A DNA stretch of 20,690 nt from JBPCIX01 sp051005875. GTDB lineage: Bacteria > Actinomycetota > CADDZG01 > JAHWKV01. The DNA lies in contig JBPCIX010000015.1 in assembly GCA_051005875.1 (NCBI GenBank), positions 1-20,690 on the forward strand, written 5' to 3'. A model generated the notes under the pieces. The model did not search any database. It was not told where the DNA came from and worked only from the letters and a program-made list of their open reading frames with translations. The number at the start of each line of letters is the position of its first letter. The stretch's first letter is position 1. Shown here piece by piece: positions 13,779 to 20,548 of the stretch. Made by a program: the position numbers and the translations under genes.

Positions 13779-14533
13779 TTGAAAAATCTAACCGCCAAAA
13801 TGATCCCTGCCAAGCCCCAAGCCGCGACGATGCCAAGGTCCTGCCAAGCGTAGCCCGCTCCATTCTCAAAAGGATTGTACGAATGCAGCATCGCCTGAAG
13901 GTAGTGACGGATTGGGAAAAGATCGGCGATCCTGCGCATCCACTCCGGAGATTGGTTCGGCCCCAAGAAAACGTCGGAGATGAAAAGCAGGGGCAACACG
14001 ACTGCGTTGACTACAGCCGGCGCAGCCTCCGCATTGGGCACTGCGGCGGTTATGGCGAACCCCAGCGCTGAAAACGACAGCGCGCCCACAATAAGCGTTA
14101 CGACAAATGCTCCCAAGGTGTGGGTAGGTATCGCGACCCCGTAAAAAAGGCGGCCCGCGGCCACCACTATTGCAACAAGCAAGACCTCAATGGCGGTGGC
14201 ATGAAGAATCCGTCCGGCAAGGTAGGCAGTGGGCGGCATGGGGGTCCCTCTTTTTCGCTTTAAGACACCCTGCTCCCTGGCTAAGGAAATGCTCATCGCA
14301 ATGCTGGTAAAGCATGCCGAAATGACCGCAAAAACGGCAATCGCAGGGACGATGAACGTCGCTTGCTTGACCCGCTGGCCATCCATAATGAGAGTTCTGT
14401 CCCCAAAAACCGTACCGAAGATAAACAGGAACATCAAGGGGAATGCGAAGGTGAAGAAGGCGGACGCCGGGTTTCGCCAAAACGATTTGTTCTCATAGCG
14501 TACCTGCCGAAAAGCCAGAGCGGCCGCATTCAT
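13760..14533 (-). CDS. ABC-2 type transporter permease
   Basis: 257 residues with about six hydrophobic segments: FFTFAFPLMFLFIFGTVFG, FIVPAIAVFAVISACFTSIA, ATAIEVLLVAIVVAAG, LGAFVVTLIVGALSFSALG, AVVNAVVLPLLFISDVFLG and IVAAWGLAGIILAV. The RQVRYENKSFWRNP start and the amphipathic REQGVLKRKRGTPMPPTAYL coupling region are typical of DrrB/ABC-2 permeases that export drugs, lipids or polymers. Its ATG overlaps the ATPase stop by four bases, so the two form one exporter. No substrate-specific feature is visible. The exporter sits inside an operon that otherwise handles RNA and diaminopimelate; this may be shared regulation rather than function. Confidence 0.92.
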   Translation of the reverse strand: MNAAALAFRQVRYENKSFWRNPASAFFTFAFPLMFLFIFGTVFGDRTLIMDGQRVKQATFIVPAIAVFAVISACFTSIAMSISLAREQGVLKRKRGTPMPPTAYLAGRILHATAIEVLLVAIVVAAGRLFYGVAIPTHTLGAFVVTLIVGALSFSALGFAITAAVPNAEAAPAVVNAVVLPLLFISDVFLGPNQSPEWMRRIADLFPIRHYLQAMLHSYNPFENGAGYAWQDLGIVAAWGLAGIILAVRFFKWEPSR

Positions 14534-15531
14534 GCCCGGCCCCCTCGCCTCGCCCGGCCGGACCCTTTACCGCCGTCAATTCCCGCGACGTCGCCAGCGC
14601 CTGCAGCTTCGGCGCTTCCCGTGAGGCTGAGGTATACATCCTCTAGCGTGGGGCGGGCCACGCTCAGTTCAGCAAGTTCGACCTTCTGCTTGATGGCCCA
14701 TCCGGTCAGGTCGTGCAGCAGTCGCATGGGCTCGTCCGTTTGCATCAGGACCTTTCCGTTAACGCTCGTAGCGGCAGCTTGCAAGGCGGGTGACAGATCA
14801 ATGCTGCCTTCGGGCAACGCGAAGGTGATCTTGGTCTGGGCAGGATTTTCGAGTATGAGCGATTCAGGGGAACCCTCAGCCACAATCTTGCCGCCTGCAA
14901 TAATTGCAACCTTGCCGGCGAGGTACTGCGCTTCGTCCATGTAGTGGGTCGTCAAGAATACCGTCTTTCCGAGTGCGGCAAGATTGCGGATCATTTCCCA
15001 GGCGTTCCGGCGGGCCGACGGATCGAAGCCGGTCGTAGGTTCATCTAGAAACAGCAGATCCGGATCGCCCGCCAAGCCGACGGCCACATCGAGTCGCCTT
15101 TTTTGCCCGCCCGATAGCTTGTTGACGCGGGAGTTGGCCTTATCGCCAAGACCCACTACTTCGATGATCTCGTCTAAGGGCCTTGGGTGCGGGTAGTAGC
15201 CTCTGTAAAGCTCGACAGCCTCCGCGACGGTCAGAAACGGCTCGACTCCCGTCTCCTGAAGAACGATGCCTATTTTTTGCTTAAAGACTCGCTCGTGCGC
15301 CCCGGGGTCGTGCCCGAGAACGCTTACCTCGCCTGCAGTCTTGGTCCGGTGCCCTTCGAGGATCTCGACGGTTGTAGTCTTGCCGGCTCCATTCGGGCCA
15401 AGGAGGGCAAACACCTCGCCCTGCTTGACCTGCAAGTCCACGCCCTTAACTGCCTCGAGCGATCCGTAGTTCTTGCGAAGCCCTTTAACATCGATTGCAA
15501 ACGTGTCGGTCGGATTATTTGGCGTACTCAA
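14530..15531 (-). CDS. ABC transporter ATP-binding protein (DrrA-like)
   Basis: 333 residues. The nucleotide-binding domain has Walker A GPNGAGKTT (45-53), Q-loop Gln92, signature LSGGQ (139-143), Walker B LLFLDEP (159-165) and H-loop His196 (TTHYMDEA). The C-terminal part (about 235-310) carries the DrrA-type accessory region, followed by a Gly/Arg-rich tail (GGKGSGRARRGGRA). It powers export with the downstream permease. The TTG start at 15531 lies 17 bases inside the end of rny; AGGGCGG just upstream is a weak, close ribosome site. There is no alternative ATG or GTG before the conserved FAIDVKGLRK, so coupled translation from rny is likely. Substrate unknown. Confidence 0.93.
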   Translation of the reverse strand: MSTPNNPTDTFAIDVKGLRKNYGSLEAVKGVDLQVKQGEVFALLGPNGAGKTTTVEILEGHRTKTAGEVSVLGHDPGAHERVFKQKIGIVLQETGVEPFLTVAEAVELYRGYYPHPRPLDEIIEVVGLGDKANSRVNKLSGGQKRRLDVAVGLAGDPDLLFLDEPTTGFDPSARRNAWEMIRNLAALGKTVFLTTHYMDEAQYLAGKVAIIAGGKIVAEGSPESLILENPAQTKITFALPEGSIDLSPALQAAATSVNGKVLMQTDEPMRLLHDLTGWAIKQKVELAELSVARPTLEDVYLSLTGSAEAAGAGDVAGIDGGKGSGRARRGGRA

Positions 15532-17065
15532 CCGCCCTATGCTCGCGAATGACCATCACTTTGATTTGCCCCGGATACTGCAGCTCCTCTTCGATTTTCT
15601 TCGCGACGTCCCTGGCCATCACTTCGGCCTGCAAGTCATCGACCTGGTCGGCCCGGACCATGATCCGGACCTCGCGGCCCGCCTGCATGGCGTAGCACTT
15701 CTCGACTCCTTCGAACGACTCCGCCATCGACTCAAGGCGCTCCAGCCGCTTGACGTAGGTCTCGAGAGTTTCACGCCGGGCGCCGGGCCGGGCGCTTGAA
15801 ATGGCATCTGCAGTCTGAGTGATAACCGCTTCGATTGTGCGTTGTTCGACCTCGCCATGGTGAGCCTCGATCGCGTGCACAACCGCCGGCGACTCTTTCA
15901 AGCGCCTGGCCAACTCCGCTCCGATAAGAGCATGCGAGCCATCTACCTCGTGCGTAATGGCTTTGCCAATATCGTGGAGCAGCGTGGCCCGCTTCGCCAG
16001 CTTGGGGTCAGTCCCAAGCTCCGATGCTATGACGCCTGCAATGTGAGAGGCCTCGACCAGGTGCTTGAGCACGTTTTGGCCGTAGGAAGTCCGGTAGTTG
16101 AGCCTGCCGAGCACCTTGACCATTTCTGGGTGCATGTCGGTGATCCCGGTTTCGAGAACGGCCCACTCGCCTGCCTCGCGAATCGAGCGATCCACCTCGG
16201 ACCTGGACTTCTCATACATCTCCTCGATTCGAGCCGGCTGGATACGCCCATCGCCAACAAGCTTTTCGAGAGTAAGTCGGGCAATCTCACGGCGAATAGG
16301 ATTAAAGCAAGACAAAACGACCGATTCTGGAGTGTCGTCGATCAGCAGGTTGGTGCCGGTCGCCGCTTCGAAGGCCCGAATATTCCGGCCTTCTCTCCCA
16401 ATGATGCGGCCCTTCATTTCGTCGTTCGGAAGCATGACGACCGAAGTGGCATTTTCGGAGGTTTCGTCAGTGGCTATCCTCTGTATGGCTATCGCGACGA
16501 TCTTCCGGGCCCTGCGTTCTCCTTCTTCGCGGGCCTTTGCCTCGACTTCACGAACAATCCCCATCGCTTCGCGCTTCGCATCGTTTTCTATCTGACTGAT
16601 TACAGTCAGCTTTGCCTCAGCCAACGACATTCCGGCCACGCGCTCTAGCTCCCCCTTCTGCCGGTTTACAGATTCCTCCAGCTCCCGCTTCAGGCGGTCT
16701 ACGTGGGTCTCTCTGTCGCCTAAAGAACGTTCCTTCGTCTCCAGGCGAGAGGCCGTGTGATCAAGAGTTTCCTCCCGCTGGGCAATTCGGGCCTCTTTGC
16801 GCGCTACTTCAGAGGTTCGCTCCTTTGCTTCCCTCTCACGATCCTTAGCTTCCTTTTCTGCCTCCTGGCGTACCCGAAGTGCTTCGTCCTTAGCCTCTAC
16901 AAGGGCGGCCCGTTTTACGGCCTCTGCATCACGCTCTGCGTTGGCCAATTTCTCGCGGGCCTTAACTTCCGCCGAGCCTGCGCGATTTTGAGATGCTTGC
17001 TTGTTAAGGACAAACCCTATGATTACGCCGGCGACCAGACCAATAATTCCAATTGCCGGTTCCAA
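15515..17065 (-). CDS. rny: Ribonuclease Y
   Basis: 516 residues, close to the 520 of the B. subtilis enzyme. An N-terminal transmembrane helix (IGIIGLVAGVIIGFVL) anchors it to the membrane. A long charged coiled coil spans about 30-190. The KH domain has MKGRIIGREGRNIRAFE (217-233). The HD domain supplies the metal site, with ATLLHDIGKA (His364-Asp365) and SHALIGAEL. RNase Y is an endonuclease that starts mRNA decay and processes structured leaders. The start is TTG 17065 with a strong GAGGAGG at 17072-17078. Just upstream lies a terminator preceded by about 170 bases of structured leader or small RNA with its own promoter, so expression may be attenuated or autoregulated. It heads the minus-strand operon that ends with hflX. 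Confidence 0.97.
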   Translation of the reverse strand: MEPAIGIIGLVAGVIIGFVLNKQASQNRAGSAEVKAREKLANAERDAEAVKRAALVEAKDEALRVRQEAEKEAKDREREAKERTSEVARKEARIAQREETLDHTASRLETKERSLGDRETHVDRLKRELEESVNRQKGELERVAGMSLAEAKLTVISQIENDAKREAMGIVREVEAKAREEGERRARKIVAIAIQRIATDETSENATSVVMLPNDEMKGRIIGREGRNIRAFEAATGTNLLIDDTPESVVLSCFNPIRREIARLTLEKLVGDGRIQPARIEEMYEKSRSEVDRSIREAGEWAVLETGITDMHPEMVKVLGRLNYRTSYGQNVLKHLVEASHIAGVIASELGTDPKLAKRATLLHDIGKAITHEVDGSHALIGAELARRLKESPAVVHAIEAHHGEVEQRTIEAVITQTADAISSARPGARRETLETYVKRLERLESMAESFEGVEKCYAMQAGREVRIMVRADQVDDLQAEVMARDVAKKIEEELQYPGQIKVMVIREHRAVEYAK

Positions 17066-17075
17066 TTCGTTCCTC

Positions 17076-17103
17076 CTCTATGCAAAAAACTCTATGCAAA
17101 AAA
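17076..17103. repeat. Exact 14-bp tandem duplication upstream of rny
   Basis: CTCTATGCAAAAAA occurs twice head to tail (17076-17089 and 17090-17103), between the terminator and the rny ribosome site. On the minus strand this duplicates a T-run, placing two U-tracts after the terminator stem. Confidence 0.9.
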
Positions 17104-17120
17104 ACCGAGTCGTAGCTCGG
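17098..17120 (-). terminator. Intrinsic terminator directly upstream of rny
   Basis: On the minus strand CCGAG-CTACGA-CTCGG (17120-17105) is followed by seven T (17104-17098). It can end recA-recX read-through and transcripts from the promoter at 17297-17325. It lies about 20 bases before the rny ribosome binding site. Confidence 0.8.
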
Positions 17121-17290
17121 CCTGAAGAGGACTTGAGTTAAAGAAAAATACCCAGGAATTACCTTTTAGGGGTTCGTTCGCTCCTTGATATCGGCTCTAA
17201 TCTCATTTCTTTCTGTCTGACAGCGGACTTTAATGGTTAATTTTTGTTGTTTATAACGCCGTTGCTTTGACGCAAACCTTCTTCAGGCCT
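17098..17290 (-). ncRNA. Candidate structured small RNA or rny leader between recX and rny
   Basis: A strong promoter (17325-17297) should start RNA near 17290, and an intrinsic terminator ends it at 17098, about 190 nt. The first bases, GGCCTGAAGA (17289-17280), are the perfect complement of TCTTCAGGCC (17128-17119) just before the terminator. This 10-bp stem, plus two more pairs after a bulged A, closes the molecule. Inside are a hairpin CTGT-CAG-ACAG near the middle (17223-17213) and smaller stems. The last two bases of the closing stem are the first two of the terminator stem, so the two compete slightly. No convincing reading frame is seen (only a 14-codon one). Paired ends and length recall 6S RNA, but I cannot assign a family. 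The alternative is an attenuating 5' leader of RNase Y. Confidence 0.55.
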
Positions 17291-17296
17291 GCCTCC

Positions 17297-17325
17297 ATAT
17301 TAGACTCGGACTAATACTTGGTCAA
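17297..17325 (-). promoter_or_regulatory. Near-consensus promoter at the recX stop, facing rny
   Basis: Minus strand TTGACC (17325-17320), spacer of exactly 17, TAATAT (17302-17297). The hexamers match consensus at 5 of 6 and 4 of 6 positions. The -35 overlaps the recX stop codon. Transcription would start near 17290. Confidence 0.7.
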
Positions 17326-17912
17326 TCACCCTCGGGAAAATCTCGTAGAACCCTGCTACAAATTTCTGAGGTAAGTTCGCTGCTGAAGCCCCGCCCGGCG
17401 AGAAATCCGGCAAGCCGCCGCCAAGCGGTCGCTGCAGGCAGGCCCTCATACTTGAGCGCCCGCTTGGTTGCTATTGCGAGTGCAAGGTCAAATTCGGAGC
17501 CTTCCGGACACATTTGGTCGACGGCCGAATCGATATCGGCCCGCGAAAGGCCCTTTGTGGCAAGAGCTTGCCTTACGGCACGACCCGCCTTGCCACGGGC
17601 GCGGTTTTGGCGGGCGGCTTCCAGAGCATAGGCGGCGTCGTCGAGTATTCCTAATTCTTCCAGGCGATTGAGGATCCTCACAATCAGAACGCCCGGGTGA
17701 CCCGCCTTTTGGAGACGATCGCCAACCTCTCGTCTGGAACGGGCCCGGGGGCCGAGATATTTCATAGCAAGATCCATTGCCGAGTTGTATTCGGTGGATT
17801 CGGTAGATTCGTCCGTGGGCGCCCCGTCGACCGCCCTCGGCGCTGAAATAGTGCCTCGCCTCAATGGGATAACCGGGGCAAGCCACTCCTGCGGACTAGG
17901 CGGGGAATTCAC
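17322..17912 (-). CDS. recX: Regulatory protein RecX
   Basis: 196 residues from GTG 17912, with AAAGG nine bases upstream. RecX binds the RecA filament groove and limits RecA activity. After a 45-residue low-complexity N-terminal extension (rich in Pro, Ser, Thr, Glu), the helical repeats are clear: AMDLAMKYLGPRARSRREVG, the RLEELGILDDAAYA signature (about 82-95) and RGFSSELTSEICSRVL at the end. The N-terminal extension is probably unstructured. The gene starts 11 bases after the recA stop, so it is co-transcribed with recA and SOS-induced. Its stop codon overlaps the -35 of the promoter facing rny. Confidence 0.93.
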   Translation of the reverse strand: MNSPPSPQEWLAPVIPLRRGTISAPRAVDGAPTDESTESTEYNSAMDLAMKYLGPRARSRREVGDRLQKAGHPGVLIVRILNRLEELGILDDAAYALEAARQNRARGKAGRAVRQALATKGLSRADIDSAVDQMCPEGSEFDLALAIATKRALKYEGLPAATAWRRLAGFLAGRGFSSELTSEICSRVLRDFPEGD

Positions 17913-17923
17913 TGGGATGGCCT

Positions 17924-20176
17924 TTAGAGATCCGCCAAACCGACTTCGGGAGCGGAACCGGAGTCACCGCCCCCCACTGGGGGGTCTCCGGGTGGGTCGC
18001 TGCCGTCTGCAACTTCGGCAGACGGCAATAACCCCATTGCAATTTTGACCCTGGTCTCGATCTCCCCATATACATCTGTGTGTTCCGAAAGAAATGCCTT
18101 GGTATTTTCGCGACCCTGGCCGATCTGATCCTCTTCGAACAGGTACCACGAGCCGGATTTAGCGACGATCCCAAGATCCACGGCAGTGTCAAGCAGGGAC
18201 CCTTCCTTCGAAATGCCGTGTCCGTACTGAATATCGAACTCGGTCTGCCTAAACGGCGCACTGACCTTCGACTTCACAACCTTGACCCGAACCCTGGAAC
18301 CAACAACCTCTTGCCCATCCTTAAGATTCTCGATCTTGCGAATATCGAGCCGAACCGACGAATAGAACTTAAGCGCTCGCCCGCCAGACGTGGTTTCTGG
18401 AGAGTTGTGGACCACAACTCCATCAGCCAGGTAATTGTGGCTACCTTCTACCTCAATATCGAACCTGTGAGTACTCCGGTTCGGTGGCTTGGGAGCTATG
18501 GAAATGATCGGCATAGGAACCAACTCGTATCGCATGGGGACGAACTGGGGCTCCACCACAAACTGGCCGCGAAGACGGGGCAGAAGCTTGTAATCCATAG
18601 ATGGATGGATATAAGGAGCGATTAATTCGTGCAGTTTTGTAGTCTCGTCCTTTGGAAAGCTTAGGACAGCTTTCCCCGCTCTTTGGATTAGTTTTGGCTT
18701 GATACCCCATATGTCCCCCAGGTAATTCACCAGGCGGTCCCGAGTGGTTGTCTCCATCGCCTGGATGCAAATCTCAGACCTACCGCTTCCATCCTTGGTC
18801 CGAGCCTGAAGGCCTTTCGCTCTCAGGGTAAAACCTCCGTCATCCATATACCAAATTGCCAAAGACAACGGAGTCAGTTTCTTCAGGTAGTCATGACTGA
18901 AGACCTTTTTCCCGCCCCAGTAGACGGCTTCCCTTAGGTCGGCCAATTCTGCAAGTGGCTTCGAGTCGAAAAACGAATCCCCCTTGGCGTTACTTGTTTG
19001 GCTGCCGGTAACGTTTTGCAAGAGGGATTCCTTCCACTCGCAGTAGGCTCTCTGTTTCTCGCAATGGCCGAATCGATAACGGGCCCCATGCCCACTGCGT
19101 GTGGGCGACAACGCTCCATCGCCCATCAGGCCTCCCGTGATGACTTCCCACTGAAAATCAGACAGATGATGCGGGAGAGCTTGAACCACCCGGTCACCAG
19201 GCTTTAGGTCACCAGCTTCTTGCCACCCACCTGGAGTCCGAATCTGATGGTTGGGAGTACAAGAGAAATGTGACCGGCCGCTCCCAGCTGGCCGAGCGAC
19301 TGTGAAATGAAGGAAATTGTCTGTTTTCCCGTTATCGAACCAGCCAACTACCTTCTTGGGCACAACTGCGCCCAACTCGGGATCGTACGAAAGAACTTCT
19401 ACCGGGAGCTTCTGGTTGACGATCTTGCCAATCTTTTCTTGTGTGCCATCGGCCAGAGTGACCCGCGTCGAATAATGGAAGCATCCGAACATCACACCTA
19501 TTTTTTCGCGGAGTTGGTTGATGAAGATGATCGTTGTGTTTGACCTACTCATATTTCCAGCGAGCTTACGCAGGGCTTGACTCATCAATCGGGCTTGCAG
19601 GCCCATATGCGAATCACCCATTTCGCCTTCAATTTCCGCCCTTGGCACCAAGGCTGCGACAGAGTCAACGATGATTACGTCGACGGCGCTCGAACGCACC
19701 AGCATGTCCACAATTTCCAGCGCCTGCTCGCCGGTGTCGGGCTGGGACACCAGCAACTCATCGACGTTTACGCCGAGATTGCGGGCGTAGACAACATCAA
19801 GCGCGTGCTCCGCATCGATGAATGCCGCTATGCCGCCCAGTTTTTGCGCTTCAGCGATTACGTGAAGACACACGCTCGTCTTTCCTGAGCTTTCCGGTCC
19901 GAATATTTCGATGATTCGGCCCCTCGGCAGTCCCCCGATTCCCAAAGCAACGTCCAGGCCCAGCGAGCCGGTGGGGATTACGTCAACTGAAACCTCGGTG
20001 TGCTCGCCGAGTTTCATGATGGCGCCCTTGCCGAAGCTCTTCTCAATTTGTGCCAATGTCAGACCGAGTGACTTTTCTTTCGCGCTCTGACCATCGGGCG
20101 GTTCTGTCCCTTTCGGAGCCCCCGGCTTTGCTCCTGCCATCGCCCTGCCGTTTCCGTTTGAACTTGCTGCTGCCAT
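17924..20176 (-). CDS. recA: Recombinase RecA precursor containing an intein
   Basis: 750-residue precursor; 390 residues after removal of the intein at 232-591. RecA coats single-stranded DNA, pairs homologous strands and triggers LexA self-cleavage. The N-terminal extein (1-231) has Walker A GPESSGKT (93-100), DAEHALD, SQPDTGEQALEI, VDSVAAL and IFINQLREKIGVMFG. The C-terminal extein resumes SPETTSGGRALKFYSSVRLD and ends in an acidic Gly/Pro-rich tail. A 35-residue Gly/Ala/Lys-rich stretch precedes the core; an internal Met at 13 is another possible start. The ATG at 20176 has a strong AAAGGAGGAG at about 20182-20191. A LexA box lies about 100 bases upstream beside a -10 (CATAAT), so the gene is SOS-controlled. 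recX follows after 11 bases. Splicing is required for a functional protein because the insertion is in the L2 DNA-binding loop region. Confidence 0.98.
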   Translation of the reverse strand: MAAASSNGNGRAMAGAKPGAPKGTEPPDGQSAKEKSLGLTLAQIEKSFGKGAIMKLGEHTEVSVDVIPTGSLGLDVALGIGGLPRGRIIEIFGPESSGKTSVCLHVIAEAQKLGGIAAFIDAEHALDVVYARNLGVNVDELLVSQPDTGEQALEIVDMLVRSSAVDVIIVDSVAALVPRAEIEGEMGDSHMGLQARLMSQALRKLAGNMSRSNTTIIFINQLREKIGVMFGCFHYSTRVTLADGTQEKIGKIVNQKLPVEVLSYDPELGAVVPKKVVGWFDNGKTDNFLHFTVARPAGSGRSHFSCTPNHQIRTPGGWQEAGDLKPGDRVVQALPHHLSDFQWEVITGGLMGDGALSPTRSGHGARYRFGHCEKQRAYCEWKESLLQNVTGSQTSNAKGDSFFDSKPLAELADLREAVYWGGKKVFSHDYLKKLTPLSLAIWYMDDGGFTLRAKGLQARTKDGSGRSEICIQAMETTTRDRLVNYLGDIWGIKPKLIQRAGKAVLSFPKDETTKLHELIAPYIHPSMDYKLLPRLRGQFVVEPQFVPMRYELVPMPIISIAPKPPNRSTHRFDIEVEGSHNYLADGVVVHNSPETTSGGRALKFYSSVRLDIRKIENLKDGQEVVGSRVRVKVVKSKVSAPFRQTEFDIQYGHGISKEGSLLDTAVDLGIVAKSGSWYLFEEDQIGQGRENTKAFLSEHTDVYGEIETRVKIAMGLLPSAEVADGSDPPGDPPVGGGDSGSAPEVGLADL
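18404..19483 (-). mobile_element. LAGLIDADG intein in RecA (same site as Mycobacterium leprae RecA intein)
   Basis: 360 residues, from Cys232 to Asn591 of the precursor. Splicing motifs are complete: block A CFHYSTRVTLADG with nucleophile Cys1, block B TPNHQIRTPGG with the conserved His, block F RFDIEVEGSHNYLADGVVV, and terminal His-Asn followed by Ser+1. The two homing-endonuclease helices are LMGDGALSP and IWYMDDGGF, each keeping its acidic residue, so the endonuclease may still be active. The sequence and the insertion point GVMFG/SPETT closely resemble, from memory, the M. leprae RecA intein, not the M. tuberculosis one, which sits elsewhere in RecA. It is a selfish element that invades intein-free recA alleles. 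Confidence 0.97.
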
Positions 20177-20262
20177 AACTTCTCCTCCTTTAGATACCTG
20201 ATACTCGCCCGGCCCCGCCGCCGGTTGGCTTATTTACAGAAGCTTAGCGAGGGGGTACGACA

Positions 20263-20283
20263 ATTATGGCGAACAAACGTTCG
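20263..20283 (-). promoter_or_regulatory. LexA (SOS) box and -10 of recA
   Basis: CGAACAAACGTTCG (20270-20283) is a GAAC-N4-GTTC SOS box. On the minus strand it directly precedes CATAAT (20268-20263), a 5 of 6 match to the -10, so LexA would sit in the promoter spacer. No good -35 is visible. The leader to the recA ATG would be about 80 bases. Confidence 0.85.
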
Positions 20284-20399
20284 ATTTAGCGAATTTCTTG
20301 AAACTTTTTTTCTGACGGGTAAGTTACACGCCTGTGATTATATTCGGAAAGGTTGCAGCGAAGTCCGTGGCCAAGGCAAATTTCCTCTAGCATTCCCCT

Positions 20400-20516
20400 G
20401 TGGGTATTTGGCTCTGGTACGGGGTGTTGATTGGCGTCGCAGTACTCGTTGGACTGGTAGCCCTTTTTTTGGTTCTTGCCAGAGCCGTCGCAAGAAATCA
20501 AGGGAAAGCCAAATGA
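20400..20516 (+). CDS. Possible 38-residue single-pass membrane peptide divergent from recA
   Basis: GTG at 20400 opens a frame reading MGIWLWYGVLIGVAVLVGLV, then ALFLVLARAVARNQGKAK and TGA. It is one strongly hydrophobic helix followed by a basic tail, as in small membrane peptides. A stop lies four codons upstream, so GTG is the only early start. There is no Shine-Dalgarno sequence. TAGCAT at 20388-20393 ends 6 bases before the GTG, the spacing of a leaderless start, but no -35 is convincing. It is divergent from recA and 117 bases from the recA LexA box. No homologue is recalled, and it could be a chance frame. Confidence 0.4.
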   Translation: MGIWLWYGVLIGVAVLVGLVALFLVLARAVARNQGKAK

Positions 20517-20548
20517 AGAATGAAATCGAAGTCGATCAATACGTTTCC

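Noticed and set aside
15842..16648. A 268-codon open frame on the plus strand
   Set aside because: It is antisense to the KH-HD part of rny. Long antisense frames are expected in such a gene.
17098..17290. Firm identification of the recX-rny RNA as 6S RNA
   Set aside because: Length and paired ends fit, but I could not lay out the conserved central bubble, so only a structured-RNA candidate is claimed.
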